Below, piece by piece: positions 35,348 to 47,303 of a DNA stretch of 64,000 bases. The DNA comes from Voacanga thouarsii (lineage: Eukaryota > Streptophyta > Magnoliopsida > Gentianales > Apocynaceae), in NCBI GenBank assembly GCA_026120185.1, contig JANUWF010002022.1, positions 744,001 through 808,000 on the forward strand, given 5' to 3'. Made by a program: the position numbers and the translations under genes. Every line of letters starts with the position of its first letter. Position 1 is the first letter of the stretch. Below the pieces are notes generated by a model. The model did not search any database, was not told the DNA's origin, and saw only the letters and a program-made list of their open reading frames with translations.

Positions 35348-35626
35348 ACTAACACTTCTCTAAAAGACATATACTGTCCTTAGATCTCTAGTCTAATGAT
35401 CCACAACTTCTTGGAATGTTTTTGCTTTCCAAGGGAGCTACCATGAAGCAAAAATTCAAGTAATGTTCTCCAGGACCCTGGATATTTAGATCATTCGAAC
35501 AATCACAATGGACAATATAGCATAGAAGCTATCTTGTACAAGTCTATCCAAACTAGTTAGTCACATATACTTAACATACAAGTATATTTGTCCTACAATA
35601 GAACCTCAACTATAGTATATTAAAGC
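35348..35626 (-). mobile_element. Copia A 5' LTR (piece 3 of 4)
   Basis: Matches the reverse complement of about 27920-28200 (AGACCTCTAG-CCAATAATC, CTTTCCAAGGGAGCTAC, GAACCTCAACTA). It ends at a solo LTR of the same family. Confidence 0.8.
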
Positions 35627-37387
35627 TGAAGGCTTAAAATGGCAAAAATCATCAAAATGAAAACATGTTAAGAAAACGAAAAATTTACCTATGTGATTGA
35701 ATGACCCTCTTCTCACTGGTGTAGATGTCTGTATAAGGATATTTGAGCCTAGTGGCTCACGTCCTTGCAAACGTCTACTATGTCTCATTCATGGAAAGCT
35801 TTTGATCTTCCGAAATGGTGCCCGTAGCACAGCCGGTGAAGGCTTAAAGACTAGGTTTTGACAAGCTTTTGGTCTTTGTTAAAGAATGCACTGGGTCTCT
35901 GTGAATGCTTCACAGAACGTGTTTTCTTCACCAAAGTTGGGTTTGATTTTGCAATTGAAAAGCCAACCCCATTTGCATAATTTCCTCTACCTTTTCAATC
36001 CTTCACCGAGAGAGAGAACAACCGCATGAAAATAGAAAGCCCATACTTTCTGTTTTCTTCACGCAAAACAACACGGGATCTATCATGTATTATTTATTTA
36101 AATTATTAATTAATTAATATAATATATATAAATATATATTTTTTAATTTTTATTTTACCCTTGGTCTTATTCATTGGGCCAGATAAATTTATTTATTCTT
36201 GGGTTTGAACACCTATAAATAATAATTCTCAATTATTTATTTTCTGAACTTTATTAAATAGCTCAATAAATAATGAACAAGCCTAAATAGACCAATAAAA
36301 AATTTCATACCTTTTATCTAGTTTATATTCAAATTAATTTTCTAATTATTCAATCTGGGCCTTAGGCCCTAAATAATTAATTGACCAATTAAACTAGATA
36401 AAATAAATACTCTCTTTCGGACCTTTTATTTTATTCTAGTCTAATAATAAATTAGACTAATAAAATAAAAAACCATAATTATCAAAACTAATATCTTAAT
36501 CCAAATCTTTTATGACTTAAGGGCCATTCTGGGGACTAAAAGACATACTGCCTTGGCTATTAAAATAATCAAAATACCCTTGCTAAATAAATAGGTATAT
36601 TTTGTAATTTAAATACTTTCTAATATCACCATAAGGAAATATTAACCCCAAAGATAATGCTGCATTAGCAAAGTTTTCGACCTACTGGTATAATGAGTAA
36701 AATACCCCTCTATGCATTGCCGTGCAATTAGAGAGGAAGAGTGTACTAACACCTCTCTAATAGACATCTACCATCCTTAGACCTCTAGTCCAATGATCCA
36801 TGACTCCAGAAGCTATCTTGTACAAGTATGTTAACTAACTAGTCATATATACCTAACATACAAGTATATTGGTTCTACGAAAGAACTTCAACTACAGTAT
36901 ATCAAAGTATATGCTTCTAGCTTCGTCAGACTACCAATTCATACTCAAACAGTAGAATATTAGTCCACGTTGTAGCAATAATAGTCTGGGTTTCTTTTAA
37001 ATAGTACTTTTAGAAACTAATATTACAGGTCCTGTTCTACATATTCGAAATACGCTCATGCTATGAAGTGAGTGGACTACTCACTTGCTAAAGGTAAGTT
37101 ATTCCCCATTTGGAATTCATAACATAATAACCTATACATAATGAGATTCTCAATCTCATCAATCAGTTAAGAACAAACATTTATGTGTTAAGTAACCCGT
37201 GATCCATACCTTACTATAAAAAACCACCATTCACATGGATCACTTAAACACAATGGGTCATTTTCAAACAAAAATCGTGCACCAATAAAATGTAAATTCA
37301 CAAAGAAATTTTTGAGAATAAATTCTTTTATTAATAAATTCAATAATTACATTAGATAAACTAGTCTAGAGGGCATATATTCCAACG
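35627..37387 (-). mobile_element. Solo copia LTR inserted in a copia LTR of the same family
   Basis: On the minus strand it begins GTTGGAATATATGCCCTCT near 37387 and ends AAGCCTTCA at 35627, 1761 bp, the expected length. The flanks are AAAGC (35622-35626) and AAAAC (37388-37392), a 5-bp duplication with one mismatch. The sequence left and right of it forms one continuous LTR (piece 3 and piece 4). Internal sequence of the host type differs at 35700-36100, so this is a diverged subfamily member. Confidence 0.75.
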
Positions 37388-37873
37388 AAAACATGCACTT
37401 CTAACTTTGTCACACCACCAACTCATACTCAAGCTGTAAAGTACAAGTCTACACTGTAGCAATAGTACTCTAGGCTTCCTTAGTGTAGTACTTTCAGAAA
37501 CTACTATTACAAGTCCAATTCTACGTATTCGAAATACACTTGTATTATAAAGTGAGAGGACTACTTAATGGCTAAACGTAAGCCATTCCCAATTTAGGAT
37601 TCACAATACAATAACCTTACCATGATGAGATTCTCATTCTCATCATTCGGTTAAGAACAATAGTTTATGTATTAAGTAACCCATCGTCCATACCTTATAG
37701 TAAAAGATCTCCATTCACATGAACCATTTACTTAAACACAATAGGTCTTTTTCTAGCGAAATTTTACACAAAAGTAATGTAAAATTCACAAACAATTTCT
37801 GAGAATTAATCTTTTATTGATATAAACAAAGATTACATCAGCAACGTAGTGTAAGAGGGCATACATTTCAACG
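37388..37873 (-). mobile_element. Copia A 5' LTR start (piece 4 of 4)
   Basis: The 486 bases here are the missing start of the LTR: the minus strand opens CGTTGAAATGTATGCCCTCT at 37873. The sum of the four pieces (about 1990 bp) agrees with an LTR of 1.86 kb plus small insertions. 37874 onward is a different element. Confidence 0.75.
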
Positions 37874-38089
37874 GGAAGTATTATCGATAAATCAACAAAC
37901 AACCAAGTTTTATTTAAAATGCTAAATGATCAAACCATACAATTGGACAAGATAACCATCGCATAGTATACGGAATAACAAGTATCAAATCCACAGGACC
38001 TTAACAACTACCATGACTTTACTTTAATCTCATTGTTTAGCCCATAAAATAAAGAAATAAAATAAATAAACAACTCTAATAAATACTAT
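37874..38089 (-). mobile_element. Athila-like LTR fragment
   Basis: The reverse complement matches the last 250 bases of the family LTR (GGATTTGATACTTGTTATT, CATTTTAAATAAAACTTGG). The LTR end is cut by Copia A and the other side by the CACTA insertion. Confidence 0.6.
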
Positions 38090-38330
38090 CACTACAAGAA
38101 AAAGGAGTTTTCGCAACCAGATTATTTATGTCCGATGAACTTTGGTTGTAAACAATCACTCAATTACGTTGAAATGAATATCCATTGCAAATATCATGTA
38201 CCTTTAATGCCATGCAATAAAAATTAACCAATTGCAACTAAAATATATAGTTGCATGAACCATCTTTATTTACGACTAAAGTAATAACCTTTTGTAATGA
38301 AGAAAATGGTGGGGATTACAATTTTTATTA
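38090..38330 (+). repeat. CACTA left terminal and sub-terminal repeats
   Basis: The terminal inverted repeat is followed by TTCGCAACC, GGTTGTAAACAATCA, CCATTGCAA, CATGCAAT, AATTGCAACTAA and AGTTGCATG. These repeated TTGCAA-type words in both orientations are where CACTA accessory proteins are known to bind. Confidence 0.75.
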
Positions 38331-39291
38331 TTAATATCTAATTTCATAATTTAATTTAAAGTACTTTTTAAAATAAATCTTAAGTGAATTTAAAAGTACA
38401 TTTAAAATTAATAATATTTATTAACTCAATGATTTATAAAAAAATATTATGAAGCCCTATAATTATCCATTTATTTGTGGGGAAAAAAAGAGTACCAAAA
38501 GAATATATATTAAAAAGGTTTCAAAGATATTTTTGCAATCACAAAATGTAAAAAAATAAATAAATAAATTTAAAAAATGTTATTCCCGAAAACATTTACA
38601 TATTTACACATCTATATTAAATACCCAACAATTATATAAAATAAAGTCTGCAATCCAACTAAATCTAGTATTTTTTATTAAAAGAAAAAAGAGGAATAAA
38701 AAAGCTTGCAAAACGTAAAAAGAACCACATATATATTAGATACCAAGCCCAACTAATGTACAATTAAAAATATTAAAAATAAAAAAGTACCTAGAAGAAA
38801 ATTTTAAAAAAAATGAATTACAAAAAAACTAAACACCATTCACTCCTACAGCTTTTCACAACAGAAGCTCCTTTTCAATTTTTTCCAATTACGGTCCTAT
38901 ATAAGAGCTAGTCCCAATCAACCTCACCCTCTTATATTGTGTTTCAGAGCAGTGCTAGGGCAGTTCATGCCTGACCGTGGCTACAGGATCTATGTCTTCC
39001 AAAACCCATGCGCTTCTACACATTTTCACAATTTTGCAACATTTTTTTTTTTTTTTGCGCCTTAAATTTTCTTGAGGGAAATCGAATATGTTGTTCATTA
39101 TAATTTTTTATTTATTTAAAAAATTTATTTAAATTTAGAAAAGAATGTTCTAGGATTATTGAATTTATTTAACTATAAAAGACTTTGTTTTTCTTCGATC
39201 TCTTCCAGTGTATGCCCGAAAAATAGTCTCCTAAGGTGATAGAAAATCTTGCAATTACAATGTTTAGCGGGGGACTAGTTATTTTCATTGC
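38331..39291 (+). other. CACTA left internal region with promoter-like sequence
   Basis: AT-rich without an ORF. TATATAAG at 38898-38905 is followed by a less AT-rich stretch (38910-39010) that could be a transcribed leader. No downstream coding frame can be tied to it because the SIRE element interrupts at 39292. Bases 39287-39291 are that element's left duplication. Confidence 0.35.
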
Positions 39292-40587
39292 TGAAAAACT
39301 ATAGAGGTGGGGTGAATACGGTTTTTGGCAAATTTAAAACACTTTTCAAAAAAGATCTATATTTCGAAGTCCTCCTTTTGATTTTTAGATCGAGGAGTTT
39401 GCTAGATATGTAAAGAAGAGTTTTGAGTGGTCTTAATGAACCTACTAGGATCTGAATAAAATGAGACATGAGACGTGCAATCAATACTAAAATAAAGATG
39501 AGTTGGTGAGATTCATAAAGATTTATTTTGAATGATTGAAAACATGGAACACAGAAATTCGCAAGCCGTCAGAATTTAAAAGCAAGGAAGATAAACAAAA
39601 GATTTATAGTGATTCGATCCTTCAAGATCTACATTGACTACCTTAAGCTCACACTTAAGGATTTTAAACTAAATCTCTATAAACTCAAGTGAACACAATG
39701 GTGTTTATCTACACCAATTACATAAAAGGATCACCACAGTTGGTTTGACCAAAACCACTCAATCAAATACAAATCACGACTCACCCTAAATGGGTTTTAC
39801 ACCACAACCTTGATATACGAAAGGGATTATAGAAATGAACCATAGATAGCTCACACTTTTGAGCAAATTTCAAACAAATGAGCACCAACAACCTTTACCT
39901 TTTGAAACAATCATATTTCACTTTGAAGCACTAATGGAAAAAGAGATTTTTGTATTCTAAAGTGTAAGAGTGTTTCTGAGAAAGATAGGACAAAAATGTA
40001 CTTTAAAATTAAGTTTTGAAAGCTTTTATAGAAGAAAAAAGTAAGATACAAATGGCTAGAAACGACTAGTTTCTCGCTGTCAGATTTTTAAGAGTTTTGG
40101 ACTCAAGGATCGGACGAGGGTGTATCCAAAAAGTGAGTCCAAAATGGCACTTTTCTAGACAGAAACATTTTGACATTGTTCATAGAGTTTTGGATGAAAT
40201 TTTTGGATGTAGAGCCATCTAAATTACTCAATCCAGAATTCTAAAGACTTAATACTTTGAAATCTTTTTTTCTTGTGTGCTTCAAGGTAGAAATAAATTG
40301 AATTATAAGGCAAAAAGACATAGGAATTTTACAAGTAATACATTAACACCGATTCCTAGTCTAAAGTTCTTTCACAAGGACTTTTTGGTATGCAATCTCT
40401 TAAGCTTATATTTTTCTTGATCACTCATTCTTGGATTCCATTTCTTTAAGAGCTGCTTAGCAACCTTATTTATATGCTTTGAAAGAATTGGGGTCAAACA
40501 TGTCCTATCACATATAGATCGCACAAGTTATTTTGTATAAATTTTTGTCATAAGTCAAAACACAAGAGAATGTCCTTAGGGCTAACA
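39292..40587 (-). mobile_element. SIRE-type 3' LTR
   Basis: On the minus strand it runs TGTTAGCCCTAAGGACATTC (40587) to GTTTTTCA (39292). It aligns with 48231-49526 with a moderate number of substitutions and has the same length. Confidence 0.88.
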
Positions 40588-40602
40588 ATCTTGCCCTTTT
40601 TG
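40588..40602 (-). other. Polypurine tract of the SIRE-type element
   Basis: The minus strand reads AAAAAGGGCAAGATT directly before the LTR, preceded by TTTGTCATCACTC; both are hallmarks of SIRE elements (TTTGTCATCATCAAAAAGGGGGAGATT). Confidence 0.8.
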
Positions 40603-41890
40603 AGTGATGACAAATTTGATGGGATTGTGATATAAAAACAATAATATGTACAGTAAGGACATGTTAGACCGAGAGAAATAAGAAGATTTTTCATTGAAAT
40701 GCAATCTCTTATTATAGGACTCGAAGAGTACTTATGAGATTAAGATAGAAAATTTAAAGCATGTACTCATAAACATGTCTTAATGAGCCTATGGCCCAAC
40801 CTACCTCTTTATCCTCCTTCCTTCACACAAGCATTCCACAAGAGAATAGTCACAAATAGTAGTAAATAAAATGAATAGATATGTACACAAGGAGGTATAG
40901 AATAAAAGTTAGAAGATGTAATGCTCCCCCTTAATATGTGCATAGATGAACATAATATGTAAAGCCATAAAGTGCATTTTAAGAGTAAGGCTGGATTCAA
41001 AATTTTGGACTTCCAAACATGTATCCAAAATGGGGTAAAATGTCGTAGAAGCTAATCATTTAGCAAAGGCTAGTTTTGGACTTAAGGTTTTGGACTTCTA
41101 AAAATATGTTTCCAAAATAGGGTAAAATTATATAGAAGCTAGCTTTTTACGAACTTTGGACTGGACTTTTGGATTGAAGAAATGTGAGTCCAAAACTCCC
41201 CTTGTGCATGTGCAGGGTAAAAACGAATTTTTAGAGATTTTTAACCCAGCCTAGTTTCTCAAGATATTTCAAACACATGGAAAATTCTATAAAAAGTTAT
41301 AAGTGCAAATATCCTCATCATCCGAAATTTCTAACATAGTGCATATCATAATCACTATCAAAGCAAGTCATCCAAGCACCCAAATCTCCACAATCCGCAT
41401 TTTTAAACCATGATCATAAATGGACATAATCACTATCCATAAACTCATAGTTTTCTAATTTTCATGGACCAACATACAGTCAGTATATACAACCAGTATA
41501 TATTCACATTATCATACAATCTTTCAATAGATAAATCACAATCTCCCAACATAATCACCATAATCACCAATATCATCAGTTTATAATTTCTAATAATGCC
41601 ACACGATGCCATTCATCAATAATGCCACGCAATGCCTAACAATAATGCCACACAATGCCTAACAATACCATATACTATCATTTTTCTCCCCCTTTGTTAT
41701 CAATCAAAATGTAAATAGAGAAAGAGGACAAAGAGAATAAAGAGATGCAGAATAGATATATATTAGCAGATAGATCGACAAAAATGCGGAATTGGATTGT
41801 TCAAGTACTAGACTAGAAATTGAAAAGGAAATTGTTTATGAGAATGCAGTAAAAATTGTTGAAGCATAAAAAAGTCTGGAAGCAGCCCGC
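40603..41890 (-). mobile_element. SIRE-type 3' untranslated region
   Basis: No coding sequence is recognised. Two TTTTGGACTT-CCAAA-ATGTGTCCAAAA phrases lie at 40995-41040 and 41080-41125, a short direct repeat; 41594-41668 holds a minisatellite. A second purine-rich AACAAAGGGGGAGAAA (minus strand, near 41690) resembles a polypurine tract and may be an internal one. Confidence 0.6.
41594..41668. repeat. Short tandem repeat, unit about 24 bp
   Basis: AATAATGCCACACAATGCCT recurs about three times with ACGATGCC/ACGCAATGCC variants. Confidence 0.8.
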
Positions 41891-42625
41891 AGAAGTGGTC
41901 AGTCACGAAATGTGAATTGTTTCTGACTTAGACCTGGCACCCTTTTTTGAATATATTCCAGCAATTTGGTTGGACTTTCGTTTCACCACCACATTCTTCC
42001 ATCGTTTACCAGATAAGCTTCTAGCTATGGTAGCCTTGGCAACTAGGACCTCAATAGGGATAGGAGGTACCGACTCTTCCTTACGCACGGGTGATTGCCT
42101 TCCTTTCTCATGTTCCTCAAATATCTACTATTGACCAAGGTCTTTATCTTTCAATTGCTCTTCAATCTGAGTGGCTTTCAGGTCTTCAACCTTTTTCTCC
42201 TTCATAGTGTCTTGTTCATTGTCATTTTCTTCCTTTTGGGCAATTTGTCCTTCAATCACTTGTTCTTGAGATGGTACTAGTTTATCAAGCATGGTTACTT
42301 CATTTTATCCTTTTCTTCCACAGTAGTTAGCTTGTACACAAAATTTTGGATTTTTGAACTAAAGCTGTCTACCTTAATAGCTAACAAATTTTTAGCTTTC
42401 AGAATGCTCTAACTGATGCCTGTGTCATGAATTTTCCATTTTCCCATGCTAGAGGACTCTTCTTGAGTTTCTATCTCAGCCTTTCTTCTTGTTCGTATAG
42501 GTTGAGTAGTCTTGCCTTCAGCCTTGACCTTTAATAGTCTTTCCTTTTCATTGTCGAAAGCATCTATAAGTAGCTTCCACTCATTATCTACTCACACATA
42601 TCCCATTTTCTCAAAGGACCCAAAG
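41891..42625 (-). pseudogene. SIRE-type extra ORF, C-terminal part
   Basis: Minus-strand frames read a Lys/Glu-rich, helical region (IEEQLKDKDLGQ) and then RQSPVRKEESVPPIPIEVLV and VVKRKSNQIAGIYSKKGARS to a stop at 41903. The same tail occurs at 63434-63762 in another element, so it is a real protein family. It is the continuation of 44356-45440, interrupted by the solo LTR 42631-44350. In-frame stops are present. The function is unknown; in this clade the position is that of the env-like or plant-transposon-protein ORF. Confidence 0.6.
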
Positions 42626-44355
42626 CTGTATGTTGGGTATCTGAGGCTCGTATCCTATACGACGTAGCGGAAAATAAAACGAGATACCATCCCAGGACCC
42701 ACCTATGTATGCAAAACAAGACATAAAGATAATAAAGGTAGTAGATTTTTACCTTTGTTTAATCGTCCAAAAAACAACATTTCTTTTCAAGTTGAGGCAC
42801 GATCCAGTAATCCTCTTGATCCAACTTCACGAGAGTGGAACGTCTAACCACTGTAATCACAGTGTGTGATTATCTCTAACAGTAATCCACACAAAGGAAT
42901 ACTCAAGCACTAAAATTTCCTGTGCTAATAGAAAAAAGTGGCGGCTAGGGCTGTTTCACGTATTCAGCAAAACGAAAAAGAGAGAGAAGAACGTTGGTTG
43001 TGTCTAAGGTTGGAGACTTTATATGTTATCTGTCAGCTAGGGTTTTGTGTCCCTTCTATATGTTACACGAAATACTTGCTGAAAAATCCTCCATCCCAAA
43101 ATTCTAAAACAGTTAGAATTTCCTAATTGTAATTGGAAATATCAAGTTCTCACAATTACAATTTGGACCACAAATTATAACTAATTATAATTTATCCACA
43201 ACAACTTCTCTTTCTCTCAATTAACCCCACTATATTATCAAATAACATCTTGAGTATGTAATCCTCTATTGTGTATGACCTATTAGGTTTCCCAGTCAAT
43301 TGCTAGAGAACATGAATTAATCCAAACGTCTTTGAGATTAATAATCCATAATTAATTAGAACTAATCCTATTAATTCTAATCAGGATTGATTTATTAATT
43401 CATCAATTTATAAACCCATATTCCCAAATCATGAGCGGTATCTAGCAACACATCATGACCACCCAAGAGTCCAGGAAGTCAAGTGGCTTGATGTGAACCC
43501 TTTAATAACAAAACTACAGTGCAATTAACTCCTTTAACCATACAATATCTCATTCGGTTTGGAGTACGAAATTAGTACCAACTCTCTCCAGAATTAATTC
43601 TGGCCCGAATACAATAGTACTTGTACCAAGAATCTACTACTCTAGATATGTATCAATTGAAACTATTTCCAATACACAATTGCCTTGGCCAAGGACTTCT
43701 CGAGTAGTAATTCCTATAAGTGGCCATAAGATATTCGCCCCTATTATTAGGAGTGTTGAATCTTTTATTGACCCTCTCAACTACTTTCGTTTACCTCACA
43801 ATGTACCCAATATCTATCCCATAGGCAGCTCTCGATCGAGCTCTAGAGATTGGAATCAAAGTACAATGCTCAGCAAATAAATTACCTTGGAGATCTCAAG
43901 TCTAAGAATACTTGAACGTTTGCTATATTGAGATTATATCACTGGCACTAAATAGTTATCCATGTGTTTATCTCAAAGTTAGGTCATCCAATGAACTTGT
44001 TCCATTAACAAGCATTCATATGTTAACTTTGAGTATCTCAATACTCACAGATATGAGAACCACCACCTGATCAAATCGAGAAGTCTAACAGATGCTAGTC
44101 TTAACGCATTAATGATGTCCTGTCTCATTAATACTATGACTATGGACTTTTTAAGTACTAACACTATACAATGTAGTAGGAATCTCATATCATGATTTTC
44201 TTAACACAGTGTTGTACTAGGGACTTTATCAAACAGTTATATTACTGAAAAGTAAACAAAAGAAACTATAAGATAAATAATGCCTTTTATTAAAATAAAA
44301 TGTGTCATATACAATGTACAAGTGATTGCCTCTAGGGCACAACACTAACACTGTA
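42626..44355. other. Target duplication CTGTA around the solo LTR
   Basis: CTGTA occurs at 42626-42630 and 44351-44355, immediately outside the LTR ends. Without the LTR the host sequence is continuous across the site. Confidence 0.92.
42631..44350 (-). mobile_element. Solo copia LTR, 1720 bp
   Basis: The minus strand begins TGTTAGTGTTGTGCCCTAGA and ends TTCCGCTACGTCG...ATACCCAACA. The TTCCGCTGCG-CCCAACA type of 3' end is common in copia LTRs and fixes the orientation. It is complete at both ends with perfect target duplications and no internal sequence. Sister copy: 1-1632. Confidence 0.92.
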
Positions 44356-45440
44356 AACATTCATCTTTAAAGGAGTATGGGTGATCTTAGATCAACACTG
44401 AAATATCTTAACACTTCGGTTAATAGATTTCCGAAGGGCGATGCTTTGCTTAAGGTGTTGCCTGTTAGCATAATCAATTTTTGTAGTAAGAGACCCAAAG
44501 CTTATTGGTCTATTCTCGAACCATCTACATAATGTTTATAGAGGTTTTTTGACCAAAGCTTAGAACCACCATGGTTGAAACCATGTGGTGAAAAATTCTA
44601 CTTGGTCCATTTAACCACATAGTGTTCCTTTCGCTTGAATTCTTAAAACTCCTCCGGCTAAACAATTCCATTGAATTGAGTATGATTGTATATGTAATAG
44701 CATCTACTATACCAAGAATATCAATGAACCTGATTATCGCAATTGCCCAGGATACACTTTTTTAATACCATCGAATGACCCTATCTCCCCTATAGGGGAG
44801 AAAGAAAATTAACCGGTCGATATTGTTAAGTAAATTTTCTTTCAAATTTCCCTAAATCAAATAGATCAGTTTCTTTCGAGAACTTGTTCAGTTCAAAAAA
44901 TTGAATGTCGCCATCTTTAACACCACATATTATGTTTAATAGGCGATGATCAAACTCAAGCTTCTTTCCTCCAACTCTTGAAGTGTACCACCAGACTATA
45001 AAACCCCCTCCAATCTCCTCTAATCGACCCTTTCTCATATTAGCATAAAATTCCCATACGAGAGTAGCAAACAATTTTTCATCAATAGATAACAAGGCTC
45101 CCCACCCGAAAGACTCAAACATATTCAAAATATTTGTAAAATTCAGGAAAGACTCTGGATTAGTGCAGTAACCAACAATCACGATTCAGTTTTTTGAAAC
45201 CTAATCATTAAAGTTGAATTCACTTTTGGAGTTAAGAAAATAGAGAACCTGGGTCTTGAAACTTTCCTATTCCAGAGTTGATTCCGAAGAATCAGCCTGA
45301 GAAGCTGGGAGTTCAAGAATGGCTTCCTTTCCTTTCCCCTTTGCAGTCGATTTCTTCTTCATTGTTGTAGTAATTTTTTGGGTTTTCTTTGACTCTGGTT
45401 TAGTTGATTTTGGAGATTTAACCACTGTGATCAGAAGGTA
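44356..45440 (-). pseudogene. SIRE-type extra ORF, N-terminal part (plant-transposon-protein-like)
   Basis: A basic start (MKKKSTAKGKGKEAILELPA, about 45388-45329) is followed after stops by an intact 118-codon frame (45182-44826) with LVWEFYANMRKGRLEEIGG and VGGKKLEFDHRLLNIICGV. The pattern FYANM-(R)-G-V-GK-L-F-ILNIICGV resembles the putative plant transposon protein domain (Pfam Transposase_32, PF20167) known from ORFs placed after pol in retroelements. Further downstream, ALGLLLQKLIMLT and YFSVDLR continue in degraded form. Frameshifts are present. The molecular function is not known for this domain. Confidence 0.6.
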
Positions 45441-45920
45441 GAGGCTTGGGCTTTTAGTTTTTTAGAGAAAAAAATGGAGAAATTTTGAAAAGAGAAAGAT
45501 AGAGTTCTCTATTGGTTTCGGAATCTGAGAGAGAAAAGAGAGAAAAGCTCTTTGTGGTTTCCTAGGAGGTTGTAAAGATAAGTACAATGAAGTACATTGG
45601 AAAGAGACTTTCATTAGAGATTTCAAAAGCTATCTTGAAAAAGGCACTATTATTTTGAATTTCAAAATGAATAATCTGGAGGTGGTCATCTTTGAAAAAC
45701 ATACGAAGCATCAGGTTGTTTTCAATTTGGATTGAAGCTCCATCCAAAATGTTCATCCAAAAAAGACTTTTTAAAATGAGATTTTTGGAAGATGAATTTT
45801 GGATTTACTCTTCAAAGTACTGCATCCAAAGTTTACCTCCAAAATTATATTTCTTTAGAAACCTGCACAAATAAACGGTCAATTCTTTCCAAACAAAACT
45901 TTAGTCACACAATTTTTCTG
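45441..45920 (-). mobile_element. SIRE-type spacer between pol and the extra ORF
   Basis: No clear coding sequence. Several TCCAAAA/TTTTGGA phrases repeat. Short frames on both strands (for example 45562-45756) show nothing recognisable. Confidence 0.5.
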
Positions 45921-47155
45921 ATGCCCAATCCTCTTCTCAAAAAGAAGAATCTGTCTTCATCTAGGGGTTTTGTGAATATATCTGCAAGTTGATCATTAGT
46001 GGGGATTACTCTATACAAAAATCACCTTTAAGCACATGATCTCTAATGAAATAATGCTTAACCTCAATATGCTTAGTCCTAGAATATTAAACATGATTTT
46101 TTGTTAAATTAATTGTACTTGTATTATCACATAGTATACGTATGCATTCAAAATTTAAGACCAAAATCAAGCAATGTATTTTTTATCCACAAGATTTGCT
46201 CACAATAGCTCCCTGCTGTAATATATTCAACATTGGTTATGGACAAGAATACACAAGCTTATTTCTTGCTATTTCATGACACTAGAGAATGTCCGAGAGA
46301 TTGACAATGCCCACTAGTGCTTTTTCGTTCAACTTTATAGCTTGCATATTCTGCATCAGTGTAGCCTATAAGATCAAAGGAGTTAGTACGAGGATATCAT
46401 AAACCATAATCATATGTTCCAACCAAATATCTAAGGATGCATTTCACAGTACATAAGTGAGATTCTTTTGGACACAATTGAAATCTAGCACAAAGACAAA
46501 CTGAAAACATAATATTTGGTCGGCTAACAGTAAGATATAGCAATCTCCTAATTATACCTCTATATTTTGATTCGTCCACTTTCTTACCCTTTTCATTCTT
46601 GTCAAATTTTAGAGAAGTGCTCATAGGTGTACTGATTTCTTTGGCTTCGTTCATATCGAACCTCTTGAGTAATTTCTTAGCGTACTTAGCTCAATTTAGA
46701 AAAATTCCATCCTTGGTTTGTTTAACTTGCAATCCGAGGAAGAAGTTGAGTTCTTCCATTATGCTCATCTCAAATTCTTGCTGCATAGTCTTGGCAGACA
46801 TCTTACATAAGGATTTATTAGTAGCACCAAAAATGATATCACCAACGTAAATTTGGACAACAAGAAGATCATCAGAATTTTCTGATTTAATAACAAGTGT
46901 AGTATCAATCAAGACTCTTGAAAAATCTTTTGAGAGTAAGAATTTGCTGAGCCTTTCATATTAAGCTCGTAGGGCTTGTTTTAAACCATAAAGAGCCTTT
47001 AAGAGTTTGAAAACATGATTTGGAAAGTGCTTATAAATAAAACATGGAGGTTGTTCTACATATACCTCCTCTTTAATAAAACCATTCAAAAATGCACTTT
47101 TAACATCCATTTGATAAAGTATGAAATTTTTGAAAAATTCAAAGGCAAGTAACAT
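45921..47155 (-). pseudogene. SIRE-type reverse transcriptase / RNase H
   Basis: Minus-strand frames: YQMDVKSAFLNGFIKEEVYV with YGLKQALRA (47155-46961), IYVGDIIFGATNKSLCKMSA (46912-46691), MNEAKEISTPMSTSLKFDKN with YRGIIRRLLYLTVSRPNIMF (46654-46397), and the end RTKHIEVKHYFIRDHVLKGD (about 46090-46030) with a degraded LADIFTKPLDE. The catalytic YVDD has become YVGD, so the enzyme would be inactive even without the stops between the segments. The fingers region and all of protease and integrase are missing upstream. Confidence 0.85.
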
Positions 47156-47303
47156 TCTTATGGACTCTAATCTAGGTTCCCATCAATCCCTTTCCTTTAT
47201 TTGTTTTAAAAACCTTCTTTTTCTTTTTGAGCATCTTGACTTCTTTCTCTTTAGCTATTGGGTAAACAGCAATGAAGTATTATGTACTCTTGTTTTCATA
47301 GTA

